Shown here one piece after another: positions 1 through 5,929 of a stretch of 5,929 nucleotides of DNA (positions are counted from its first letter, which is position 1; each line of letters opens with the position of its first letter). Location of the stretch: the NCBI GenBank assembly GCA_016742125.1, contig JACVCM010000132.1, forward strand, positions 1-5,929. The letters are read 5' to 3'. Below the pieces are notes generated by a model. That model was given only the letters and a program-made list of their open reading frames with translations, searched no databases and was not told the DNA's origin. The position numbers and the translations under genes are program-made. This DNA comes from Sphingomonadaceae bacterium (GTDB lineage Bacteria; Pseudomonadota; Alphaproteobacteria; Sphingomonadales; Sphingomonadaceae).

Positions 1-1716
1 GCTTTGGTGATTGCGGGCATCGGCGTCGGCAACGGTGTGGGCAGCTATCTTGCCAGCAAGCGCGCCAGCATTGCGACGCTCAAGGTTACCGGGGCGGACA
101 GCCAGACAATTTTCCGCATTTACATGCTGCAGATATTGGCGGTGGCGGCCGCCGCAATCATCGTCGGGCTCGCAATCGGAAGCCTCATGCCGATAGCGAT
201 AGGCTGGGCCGCAGGCGACGTCTTGCCCGTCGCGCCCGGCTTCACGCTCCACCCCATTCCGTTGGCGGTTAGCGCCATTTACGGCCTGCTCATTGCCCTC
301 GCCTTCGCCCTGCCCCCGCTGGCTCGTGCGCGCACGGTGCCAGCCGCCGGGCTGTTTCGCGCCATTGTAGAAGGCGACAGCCGCATCGACCGGCGCAGCA
401 CGATCTGGGTCGTCGCTGCCATCGCCGCGATCATCGCGCTGGCCGTCCTTACCGCGCGCGAGCCGTGGTTCTCGCTCGCCTTTATTGGTGCAGCGTTCGG
501 GCTGCTGCTGCTTCTAACAGGGATTGCGTTTCTCCTGCGCTTCATCGCCATTCGTCTGCCCCGCCCCAAGGCTCCCCTGCCTCGCCTGGCGTTGGCCAAT
601 TTGCACCGCCCCGGCGCGCAGACGCAGGCTCTGGTGGTGGCCTTGGGTCTTGGCTTGACCCTGTTCGTCACGCTCGCCGCGATCCAGACCAGCATCGATA
701 ATGAGATCAAAAACAGCGTGCCGGAGCGAGCGCCCAGCTTTTTCGTGCTCGATATTCCGCGCGAGGGGGCCGCCAAATTCACGAGCATGGTCGAGGAAGC
801 CGATCCGAACGGCGTCATCAACCTCATCCCTGCACTACGGGGAACCATTGTCGAATATGGCGGACAGCGCGTCGACCAGCTTGAAGAACTGCCCGAAGGC
901 GCTTGGGTGCTGAACGGCGACCGCGGGCTGACCTACAGCGCAACCGTGCCAAAGGGTAGCGAGTTGGTAGCGGGCAAATGGGGGCCAGCCGACTATAAAG
1001 GTCCGGCATTGGTCAGTCTCGATGCCGAAATCGCCGACGTGCTGGACGTGGGCATTGGCGACAGCCTGACCGTGAGCCTTCTGGGCGTCGAAGTCCCGGC
1101 CAGGATTTCTTCGCTTCGGACCGTCAATTGGGAAAATTTCGGATTGAACTATGTGATGGTCTTCTCGCCGGGGAGCCTGGACGCCGCGCCGCATAATATG
1201 GTGGCGACGCTGACTGTATCAAAAGAGGCGGAGCGCAAACTGGCCAAATCACTGCCCCCTGCATTCCCGTCCTCATCATTGATCGAGGTCGGTGAAGTCA
1301 CCGCGCAGATCACAACCTTGCTCACGCAAATGGCGCAGGCCATCGCCGCCGCCGCCTCGATCGCTATCCTTGCCGGTATAGCCGTCCTAGTGGGTGCTAT
1401 CGCCGCAGCACGCCAGTCGCGGATTTACGATGCGGTCATTACCAAGATGCTCGGCGGCACCCGCAACCAGATACTGGGAGCGCAGGCGCTGGAATATGGC
1501 ATATTGGCGGTGGTACTCGGGCTGTTGTCGCTGGTGCTGGGCATGGCGGGGGCCTGGTATGTGGTGGTGCAAATCTTCGACTTCACCTTCGCGCCCGACC
1601 CCGCGATTTTGGCGCTGACGCTTGTCGGCGGTGCAGGGCTGACGTTTGTGCTGGGCATGGTGGGATCGTTGCCGATCCTTGCGGCGCGGCCTGCGGAGGC
1701 ACTTCGCAGCCTCTAA
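1..1716 (+). CDS. ABC transporter permease, FtsX/YbbP-like (5' partial)
   Basis: The reading frame is open from base 1 to the TAA at 1714-1716 (571 codons) and has no credible internal start, so the N-terminus lies left of the window. YbbP-type permeases run to about 800-850 residues, so roughly a third is missing. Seen in order, in codons of this window: the end of a first FtsX domain with hydrophobic spans near 42-68 and 85-105; two central spans near 131-150 and 155-183; another near 206-232; a mostly hydrophilic stretch of about 200 residues (235-440), expected in the periplasm; then a second FtsX domain with spans near 444-467, 497-520 and 534-563. The motif ARQSRIYDAVITKMLGGTRN after the first span of that domain is typical of FtsX cytoplasmic loops. 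The protein ends PAEALRSL, also typical. Such permeases work with a YbbA/LolD-like ATPase, usually encoded just upstream, and are thought to drive mechanical or lipid/lysophospholipid-linked work at the inner membrane. The substrate is unknown here. Confidence 0.9.
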   Translation, partial: ALVIAGIGVGNGVGSYLASKRASIATLKVTGADSQTIFRIYMLQILAVAAAAIIVGLAIGSLMPIAIGWAAGDVLPVAPGFTLHPIPLAVSAIYGLLIALAFALPPLARARTVPAAGLFRAIVEGDSRIDRRSTIWVVAAIAAIIALAVLTAREPWFSLAFIGAAFGLLLLLTGIAFLLRFIAIRLPRPKAPLPRLALANLHRPGAQTQALVVALGLGLTLFVTLAAIQTSIDNEIKNSVPERAPSFFVLDIPREGAAKFTSMVEEADPNGVINLIPALRGTIVEYGGQRVDQLEELPEGAWVLNGDRGLTYSATVPKGSELVAGKWGPADYKGPALVSLDAEIADVLDVGIGDSLTVSLLGVEVPARISSLRTVNWENFGLNYVMVFSPGSLDAAPHNMVATLTVSKEAERKLAKSLPPAFPSSSLIEVGEVTAQITTLLTQMAQAIAAAASIAILAGIAVLVGAIAAARQSRIYDAVITKMLGGTRNQILGAQALEYGILAVVLGLLSLVLGMAGAWYVVVQIFDFTFAPDPAILALTLVGGAGLTFVLGMVGSLPILAARPAEALRSL

Positions 1717-1730
1717 ATCAAACCGTAGTG

Positions 1731-1797
1731 CTGAGCCTGTCGAGGCACGCCTCTCCGGCTAGCGCTAGGGTCGAAAAGCGCCCTTCGACAAGCTCAG
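1731..1797. repeat. Inverted pair of short REP-like repeats between convergent genes
   Basis: The left arm (1731-1745) reads CTGAGCCTGTCGAGG. The right arm (1783-1797) reads CTTCGACAAGCTCAG, whose reverse complement CTGAGCTTGTCGAAG matches the left arm at 13 of 15 positions. Each arm is also bounded by short complementary ends (GTGC...GCAC at 1728-1748 and CCCT...AGGG at 1781-1799), so each can form its own weak hairpin, and the pair can form one larger stem. The spacer holds a 10-bp palindrome, CTAGCGCTAG (1759-1768). This core is known to me as a dispersed intergenic repeat of sphingomonads. Copy number cannot be shown from one window. The position between two convergent genes suits a transcript-end or bidirectional terminator role, although there is no T-run. 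Confidence 0.7.
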
Positions 1798-2762
1798 GGC
1801 TGCGGTGTTTTTGCCCTCGCCAACCGCCCCGCCAGCGGCGCGGACGCAATCAGCTGCAACTGGTGATAGAAAATCGCTGGCAAGATCATTACCCCGGCAA
1901 TTTCGGGCGAGAACAGCAAAGCCGCCATCGGCGCGCCGGTGGCAAGGCTCTTGTGCGCGCCTGCAAACAGCAACGACACGCGGTCGGCCTGACTGAACTT
2001 TAACGCCCGCCCAACCAGCCAGGCCGCGCCAAAGGCAAAAGCCAGCAACACCGATGCAGCCACCAGCAACCCCAGCAGGTCCACGCCCTTGACCCGCGCC
2101 AACGCCCCGCTCGACACAGCGGAACTGAAGGCGACATAGACAGCGAGTAAAATCACCCCCCGGTCGAAGAAGGACAGCAGCCTTTTTTCCCGGGCTGCCC
2201 ATGCACCCAGCCAGCGTTGTGCAACCTGTCCAAGCGCAAAGGGCAGCAGCAGCATGGTCAGAATTTTTACCACCACATCGCCGCCCAGATCGCCGCCCGC
2301 AACACCGCCGAGAAACAGCGCGAACAAGCCTGGTGTGACAATGATACCGACAAGATTGGAAAGCGCGGCACCGACTACCGACGCCGCGACATTGCCCTTG
2401 CCGAGGGAGGAATAGCTGATCGCCGACTGCACGGTCGACGGCAGGATTGCGCAATAGAGCAGGCCTGCCGCAAGCAATGGCGGAAGCCAGGGCGCGGCCG
2501 CTTTGGACACCGCCAGCCCCACCAGCGGCATCACACTAAAAGTAAAAAGCAGCATCGACCCCTGCAGCCGCCAACCCTTGGCCGCCTGGTACACCTCCTC
2601 CCGCGGCAGCTTCAGGCCATGCAGAAAAAACAGCGCGAATATGCCGACAAAAGCGATATTCTGCGCGATGGGCAGGCCGCCCCCCGACACCGGCAAAAGC
2701 CACCCCAGCAACACCGCACCTAGCAGCATCAATACAAAGCGGTCCGGGATTAACTGCGCCAT
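1794..2762 (-). CDS. Bile acid:sodium symporter superfamily protein, YfeH-like (SBF-like)
   Basis: This encodes a 322-residue, highly hydrophobic protein with about ten predicted membrane spans, the usual size and topology for this family. Family marks seen: FFLHGLKL (residues 45-52) after the second span; a conserved core from LPST (107-110) to GKGNVAA (121-127), the type of crossover segment that binds ions in the superfamily; AGAHKSLATGAPMA (267-280); and LPAIFYHQLQL (304-314). Together these match the YfeH/SBF-like branch rather than classical bile-acid carriers. The natural substrate is not established, and a bile-acid role should not be assumed. The frame extends upstream to 2852, but that would run into the typA leader. 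The ATG at 2762 starts the first hydrophobic span promptly (MAQLIPDRFVLMLLG) and has a weak AAGAGA four or so bases upstream; an ATG at 2783 has no such site. The stop TGA at 1794-1796 lies inside the right arm of the 1731-1797 repeat. It diverges from typA and converges with the permease gene. Confidence 0.88.
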   Translation of the reverse strand: MAQLIPDRFVLMLLGAVLLGWLLPVSGGGLPIAQNIAFVGIFALFFLHGLKLPREEVYQAAKGWRLQGSMLLFTFSVMPLVGLAVSKAAAPWLPPLLAAGLLYCAILPSTVQSAISYSSLGKGNVAASVVGAALSNLVGIIVTPGLFALFLGGVAGGDLGGDVVVKILTMLLLPFALGQVAQRWLGAWAAREKRLLSFFDRGVILLAVYVAFSSAVSSGALARVKGVDLLGLLVAASVLLAFAFGAAWLVGRALKFSQADRVSLLFAGAHKSLATGAPMAALLFSPEIAGVMILPAIFYHQLQLIASAPLAGRLARAKTPQP

Positions 2763-2784
2763 CGGTCTCTTGTGGCCGGACATA

Positions 2785-2799
2785 TGTTGCGCTGCAACA
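2785..2799. promoter_or_regulatory. Perfect 15-bp dyad, possible operator
   Basis: TGTTGC-GCT-GCAACA is a perfect 6-bp inverted repeat with a 3-bp centre, in the region shared by the divergent symporter and typA genes. It lies 23 bp upstream of the symporter start and 67 bp upstream of the typA start. On the minus strand a weak promoter-like pair (TTGGCC, 16 bp, TACTGT with the -10 at 2797-2802) would put the dyad over and just after the -10, the usual place for a repressor site. The TGC-N3-GCA core resembles the CTGC-N3/4-GCAG sites reported for alphaproteobacterial PhaR. That link is inference only. Confidence 0.3.
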
Positions 2800-2866
2800 G
2801 TATTTCCGTTAAGGGCGCGGCCAAATCGGGCGGCGTTCGCCTGTACTCCCAAAAGGCTTATTTCTG

Positions 2867-4687
2867 ATGTCCCTGCGTAATATCGCCATCATCGCGCACG
2901 TCGATCATGGCAAAACCACCCTCGTCGACCAGCTTTTCCGCCAGTCGGGTACCTTCCGAGACAATCAGCGCGTCGAGGAACGCGCGATGGATTCCAACGA
3001 TCTGGAAAAGGAACGCGGCATCACGATTCTCGCGAAGTGCACCTCGGTGGAATGGGAAGGTACGCGCATCAATATCGTCGACACCCCCGGCCACGCCGAT
3101 TTCGGCGGCGAGGTGGAGCGCATCCTGTCGATGGTCGACGGCGTTATCCTGCTGGTGGACAGTTCGGAAGGTGCCATGCCGCAGACCAAGTTCGTTACCG
3201 GCAAGGCGCTCGCGCTCGGCCTGCGCCCCATCGTCGTCGTCAACAAGATCGACCGGCCTGACGAGCGCATCCAGGAAGTGCTGGATGAGGTGTTCGACCT
3301 TTTCGTAAGTCTCGACGCCACAGACGAACAGCTCGACTTCCCGGTGCTCTATGCCTCGGGCCGCAACGGCTATGCGAATACGGACCCTGACAAACGCGAT
3401 GGCACGCTGACGCCGATGTTCGAGACAATCGTCAGCCACGTCCCGGCGCCCGTCGTGGACGCCGATGCGCCGTTCCAGTTCCTCGTCACGCTGCTCGACC
3501 GCGATAATTTTCTGGGCCGCATCCTGACTGGCCGCGTTGCCGCTGGTACGGTCAAGGTCAACCAGCAAATCCACGCGCTCGACAGAGACGGCAAGGTCGT
3601 CGAAACGGGCCGTGCCTCGAAGTTGATGGCCTTCCGCGGTCTGGAGCGGGTGCCTGTCGAGGAAGCCAAGGCGGGCGATATCATCAGCATCGCCGGGCTG
3701 ACCGAAGCGACCGTTGCCAACACTATTGCGGACATATCGGTAAGCGAGCCGCTGCACGCCCAGCCCATCGACCCGCCCACGCTGTCGATGCGCTTTGCTG
3801 TAAATGATTCCCCCATGGCGGGCCGTGAAGGCACCAAGGTGACGAGCCGCATGATCCGCGACCGCCTGTTCCGCGAAGCAGAGAGCAACGTCGCGATCCG
3901 CGTGACCGAATCCGCCGACAAGGACAGCTTCGAAGTTGCCGGGCGCGGCGAACTGCAGCTTGGTGTCCTCATCGAAACGATGCGCCGCGAAGGCTTCGAA
4001 CTCGGTATCAGTCGCCCGCGCGTGCTCTATCGCGAAGACGAAGCGGGCAACCGCACCGAGCCATATGAAAGCGTCGTCATTGACGTCGATGACGAGCATT
4101 CTGGCACCGTCGTCGAGAAAATGGCGTTGCGCAAAGGCGAACTCACCGACATGCGCCCCTCGGGCGGCGGCAAGACGCGTATCACTTTCAGCGCGCCATC
4201 GCGTGGCCTGATCGGCTATCATGGCGAATTCCTGTCCGACACGCGTGGCACGGGCATCATGAACCGTCTGTTCGAAAAATACGGTCCCTATCGCGGCCCG
4301 ATTGAAGGCCGCAAAAATGGCGTACTGATCTCCAATGGCAATGGAGAGGCCGTAGCCTACGCGCTCGGCCCGCTCGAAGACCGCGGTATCCTCTTCGTAT
4401 CACCGGGCGAAGCGCTGTACGAAGGCATGATCATCGGCGAGAATGCGAAGCCCGAAGATCTCGAAGTCAACCCGATGAAGTCGAAGCAGCTCACCAACTT
4501 CCGCTCGACCGGCAAGGATGATGCCATCCGCTTGACCCCGCCGAAAATCATGACGCTGGAACAGGCCATTGCCTATATCGACGACGACGAAATGGTCGAA
4601 GTGACACCGAAAAACATCCGCATCCGCAAGACCCTGCTCGACCCGCATGAGCGCAAGAAGGCGTCGCGGAAGAAGGAAGCGGCATAA
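2867..4687 (+). CDS. typA: Translational GTPase TypA/BipA
   Basis: This is a complete 606-residue protein, essentially the length of E. coli BipA (607). It is a ribosome-binding GTPase of the EF-G/LepA group, involved in 50S subunit assembly and in growth under cold and other stress. Motifs seen: G1 AHVDHGKT (residues 10-17); G2 ERGIT (49-53); G3 DTPGH (72-76), with the catalytic His76; G4 NKID (126-129); G5-like ASGRNG (163-168). Next come the beta-barrel domain II (about 200-290), EF-G-like domains III and V, and the TypA-specific C-terminal domain with SRGLIGYHGEF (445-455) and a GTGIMNRLF segment. The tail is lysine/arginine rich (HERKKASRKKEAA), as expected for rRNA contact. The ATG at 2867 gives the standard MSLRNIAIIAHVDHG start, with AAAAGG at 2851-2856 ten bases upstream. 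The gene is single, flanked by a divergent and a convergent neighbour, and ends in its own terminator. No motif is missing or altered. Confidence 0.98.
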   Translation: MSLRNIAIIAHVDHGKTTLVDQLFRQSGTFRDNQRVEERAMDSNDLEKERGITILAKCTSVEWEGTRINIVDTPGHADFGGEVERILSMVDGVILLVDSSEGAMPQTKFVTGKALALGLRPIVVVNKIDRPDERIQEVLDEVFDLFVSLDATDEQLDFPVLYASGRNGYANTDPDKRDGTLTPMFETIVSHVPAPVVDADAPFQFLVTLLDRDNFLGRILTGRVAAGTVKVNQQIHALDRDGKVVETGRASKLMAFRGLERVPVEEAKAGDIISIAGLTEATVANTIADISVSEPLHAQPIDPPTLSMRFAVNDSPMAGREGTKVTSRMIRDRLFREAESNVAIRVTESADKDSFEVAGRGELQLGVLIETMRREGFELGISRPRVLYREDEAGNRTEPYESVVIDVDDEHSGTVVEKMALRKGELTDMRPSGGGKTRITFSAPSRGLIGYHGEFLSDTRGTGIMNRLFEKYGPYRGPIEGRKNGVLISNGNGEAVAYALGPLEDRGILFVSPGEALYEGMIIGENAKPEDLEVNPMKSKQLTNFRSTGKDDAIRLTPPKIMTLEQAIAYIDDDEMVEVTPKNIRIRKTLLDPHERKKASRKKEAA

Positions 4688-4691
4688 TCAG

Positions 4692-4720
4692 AAAGGGCGC
4701 CGGTTTCCCGACGCCCTTTT
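4692..4720 (+). terminator. Rho-independent terminator after typA
   Basis: The hairpin starts five bases after the typA stop codon. AAAGGGCG (4692-4699) pairs perfectly with CGCCCTTT (4712-4719). After one C-A mismatch, CGG (4701-4703) pairs with CCG (4708-4710), leaving a TTTC loop. It is followed by a short T-run (4717-4720). On the minus strand the same stem ends in TTTC, so it could also stop transcripts of the convergent barrel gene, though with a weaker U-tract. Confidence 0.85.
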
Positions 4721-4742
4721 CATTGTTGCTCCAACGGTCCGA

Positions 4743-5573
4743 TCAAAAACGGAAGTTCGCCGTAAAGCGGATATTGTGCATGTCGAAATCGCTGTCACCG
4801 CGACGCATATCGGTTCCCGCGCTGTTCACCAGCAAGAACGGATTGGTCGCCGCTGCCGTGCCGCGACCTACCGAAACGCGGTAATCGTCATCGACAAAAT
4901 TGGTGTAGAGATATTCGAGTCCGATCGAGAAATTCGGCGCGATCTTTCCCTCTGCACCACCGCCATAGGAATAGCCCCAGCTATTTGTTTTACCGTTGTC
5001 GGTGAAGCTGTTGGCAGTGTTGCTCGTTGTGAAGCTGTTATCGATCTTGCCGTAGGCGGCACCGCCGGTGGCGTAGAATAGCGCACCGCGCGCCGCATAG
5101 CCGATGCGGGCACGCGCCTGCACCGAATAGTCGAGCTCGCGGGTGAAGGTGTAGGAAGCAGGCGTGCTGCTGAATGCCGTCACACTGTCGCGGGCTTCAT
5201 TCTTGCCGCCTTCCAGCACGAAGCCATAGACGATATTGCCGCTTTGTACGTCGTAGCCGGCGCGAATATTATATTCGAGGCCGTCCTTGTCTCCGCGGCA
5301 ATCGACGGGCTGTGCCGACGTGGCGGCACCGCTACAGAAACCGGGTGCGAACGCGTTCGCACCGGCGAGCGTATTGACATTGTTGTCGAATGCGCCGTCG
5401 AGATTGGTATCGAACCGCACATCCTCGTTCCGGTCGTTATTCTGCGCGGCAAGACCGATCGATCCACCGATATAGGCGCCTTCCCATTCTTCATCGTCCG
5501 ATTGGGCAAACGCAGGAGCGGAAAAGATCGAGAGAGATGCTGCACCAAAAAGCAGCATGGGAGAGAGTTTCAT
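4743..5573 (-). CDS. Outer-membrane beta-barrel protein (OMP_b-brl / Omp25-31-like porin family)
   Basis: The gene encodes 276 residues. A Sec signal peptide is clear: a short Lys-bearing N-terminus, a hydrophobic core, then AFA|QS, giving cleavage after residue 23. The mature part opens with WEGAYIGGSIGLAAQN, the usual first strand of small Gram-negative surface barrels. Alternating strands follow, including VYGFVLEGG, YSVQARARIGYAA, ALFYATGGAAYGKI, WGYSYGGGAEGKI and FSIGLEYLYTNF. It ends IRFTANFRF with a terminal Phe, the signal recognised by the BAM complex. An Asp/Asn-rich stretch with DTNLDG (55-60) and Cys80/Cys92 is probably an external loop. The frame is open to 5627, but the ATG at 5573 is chosen because it begins the signal peptide and has AAAAGGA (5581-5587) seven bases upstream. 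It converges with typA. Whether it is a true porin, an adhesin or a structural barrel cannot be told from sequence. Confidence 0.92.
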   Translation of the reverse strand: MKLSPMLLFGAASLSIFSAPAFAQSDDEEWEGAYIGGSIGLAAQNNDRNEDVRFDTNLDGAFDNNVNTLAGANAFAPGFCSGAATSAQPVDCRGDKDGLEYNIRAGYDVQSGNIVYGFVLEGGKNEARDSVTAFSSTPASYTFTRELDYSVQARARIGYAARGALFYATGGAAYGKIDNSFTTSNTANSFTDNGKTNSWGYSYGGGAEGKIAPNFSIGLEYLYTNFVDDDYRVSVGRGTAAATNPFLLVNSAGTDMRRGDSDFDMHNIRFTANFRF

Positions 5574-5580
5574 GGATTGT

Positions 5581-5587
5581 TCCTTTT
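5581..5587 (-). promoter_or_regulatory. Ribosome binding site of the barrel gene
   Basis: Read on the minus strand this is AAAAGGA, seven bases before the ATG at 5573. It fixes the start at the signal-peptide methionine rather than at the upstream in-frame codon at 5627, which would add 18 polar residues before the signal sequence. Confidence 0.75.
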
Positions 5588-5647
5588 CAGTCAGTTGCTG
5601 ACCGACCTCAAACGCAGAACACCCCAAAATTGATGCATGAACTCAAA

Positions 5648-5677
5648 ATTAATTCGGGTTTAGTTGCAAAATGGCAA
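5648..5677 (-). promoter_or_regulatory. Tentative sigma-70 promoter of the barrel gene
   Basis: On the minus strand, TTGCCA (5672-5677, 5 of 6 to the -35 consensus) is followed after 18 bp by ATTAAT (5648-5653, 4 of 6 to the -10). This would give a 5' leader of about 65-70 bases. The area is clearly more AT-rich than the surrounding genes. The match is modest and start-site data are lacking. Confidence 0.35.
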
Positions 5678-5678
5678 C
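5663..5678. promoter_or_regulatory. GTTGC-N6-GCAAC inverted repeat over the putative -35
   Basis: GTTGC (5663-5667) and GCAAC (5674-5678) form a perfect 5-bp inverted repeat with a 6-bp spacer (AAAATG). It overlaps the tentative -35 of the barrel gene and lies just past the stop of the flavoprotein gene. It could be an operator or a weak RNA hairpin at the flavoprotein transcript end. The half-sites match those of the dyad at 2785-2799, but the spacing differs. Confidence 0.25.
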
Positions 5679-5689
5679 GGTCTAGACCG
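5678..5689. repeat. 12-bp perfect palindrome CGGTCTAGACCG
   Basis: The sequence is identical to its reverse complement and covers the TAG stop codon (5682-5684, minus strand) of the flavoprotein gene. As RNA it could form a 4-bp stem with a CUAG loop. With the adjacent GTTGC/GCAAC repeat it makes a small structured block at the gene end. A function as part of a terminator is possible, but there is no proper T-run. Confidence 0.4.
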
Positions 5690-5929
5690 ATTGGCCAGCC
5701 GCAACCCCGCTCGCCCAAGCCCACTGGAAGTTATAGCCGCCGAGCCAGCCGGTGACATCGACTGCTTCGCCGATGCAGTAAAGACCCGGAACTTTCCGTG
5801 CTTCCATATTCTGCTGCGACAGGCCGTCGGTGCCGATCCCGCCCAATGTGACTTCGGCCTTGGCATAGCCCTCGCTGCCATTTGGACCGAAGCGCCAGCC
5901 GCCAAGCAATTTGCCCGCCCCGGCCAGTT
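5682..5929 (-). CDS. HI0933/YhiN-family flavoprotein (NAD(P)/FAD-dependent oxidoreductase), C-terminal end only
   Basis: Eighty-one complete codons and the TAG stop are visible; the rest of the gene (about 300 residues or more) lies right of the window. The visible part reads ...LAGAGKLLGGWRF, then AKAEVTLGGI (near 5820-5860), MEARKVPGLYCIGEAVDVTG and GGYNFQWAWASGVAAGQSV. The GG(I/V) segment, the PGLY-GE-D-G motif and GGYN-QWAW-SG are the hallmark C-terminal FAD-binding signature of the HI0933-like family (also annotated as aminoacetone oxidase family or BaiN/YhiN). The GE(A)-D-G part contacts FAD in related two-dinucleotide-binding flavoproteins. The physiological substrate of this family is not settled. 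It is read in the same direction as the barrel gene, 108 bp ahead of that gene's start. Confidence 0.9.
   Translation of the reverse strand, partial: LAGAGKLLGGWRFGPNGSEGYAKAEVTLGGIGTDGLSQQNMEARKVPGLYCIGEAVDVTGWLGGYNFQWAWASGVAAGQSV

Noticed and set aside
279..848. A 189-codon minus-strand frame opposite the permease gene
   Set aside because: It is a low-complexity Arg/Ala/Ser product opposite a well-supported membrane protein, and shows no recognisable family or start signal.
1765..2454. A 229-codon minus-strand frame overlapping the symporter gene
   Set aside because: It is the shifted frame of the symporter gene, Cys/Arg/Gly rich. Its LSLSKG tail is simply the translated repeat at 1783-1797, which is useful as a repeat marker but not as a gene.
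2217..2723. A 168-codon plus-strand frame opposite the symporter gene
   Set aside because: The product is rich in Gln/Arg/His/Lys with no domain, and it is antisense to the membrane-protein frame that carries all family motifs.
2763..2852. A 30-residue N-terminal extension of the symporter from the upstream start at 2852
   Set aside because: The extension is polar, unlike the family N-terminus. It covers the divergent promoter region and dyad and reaches into the typA ribosome site, and the start at 2762 begins directly before the first membrane span.
2858..4222. A 454-codon open frame on the minus strand, antisense to typA
   Set aside because: It lies wholly inside typA, whose motifs are complete. 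The antisense product is rich in Arg/His/Asp/Ala with no domain, no good start and no ribosome site. Long antisense frames are common opposite GC-rich genes with strong third-position bias.
4647..5081. A 144-codon plus-strand frame running from the end of typA into the barrel gene
   Set aside because: It overlaps the typA 3' end and terminator and is antisense to the barrel gene. It has no ribosome site and no recognisable domain.
1..5929. Search for a new multi-gene system (defence, mobile element, biosynthetic cluster)
   Set aside because: The genes are recognisable housekeeping or envelope types with alternating orientation. No transposase, integrase, toxin-antitoxin pair, CRISPR, reverse transcriptase or modular enzyme is present, and base composition looks even apart from short intergenic regions.

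Overview
The window looks like ordinary chromosomal DNA of a GC-rich alphaproteobacterium, most likely a sphingomonad (Sphingomonadales). Three things suggest this: the protein families and their style, a small outer-membrane barrel of a type common in that order, and an inverted pair of short repeats at 1731-1797. Those repeats have the CTGAGCTTGTCGAAG core that is scattered through many sphingomonad genomes and leaves 'LSLSKG' peptides in translated intergenic DNA. The assignment is an inference; no rRNA or species marker is present.

Layout, left to right: (1) the C-terminal two thirds of a large FtsX/YbbP-type ABC transporter permease on the + strand, cut by the left edge and ending at 1716; (2) a 77-bp gap holding the repeat pair, whose right arm supplies the stop codon of the next gene; (3) a convergent minus-strand gene for a YfeH-like member of the bile acid:sodium symporter superfamily (1794-2762); (4) a roughly 104-bp divergent intergenic region with a perfect TGTTGC-N3-GCAACA dyad; (5) typA/bipA, a complete 606-codon translational GTPase gene on the + strand (2867-4687); (6) a hairpin terminator between convergent genes (4692-4720); (7) a minus-strand outer-membrane beta-barrel gene with a clear signal peptide (4743-5573); (8) a 108-bp gap with a tentative promoter, a second GTTGC/GCAAC dyad and a 12-bp palindrome; (9) the C-terminal end of a minus-strand HI0933-family flavoprotein, cut by the right edge.

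The genes do not form an obvious pathway. They are a mosaic of housekeeping and envelope genes with alternating strands: permease and symporter converge, symporter and typA diverge, typA and the barrel gene converge. Only the flavoprotein and barrel genes share a direction, and the gap between them with its own likely promoter argues for separate transcription. No tRNA, rRNA, CRISPR, insertion sequence or phage gene was seen, and no gene-free stretch exceeds about 110 bp. I found no convincing new multi-gene system. The points worth a second look are the repeat pair, the two related dyads in the promoter regions, and a cysteine-bracketed, Asp-rich putative extracellular loop in the barrel protein.
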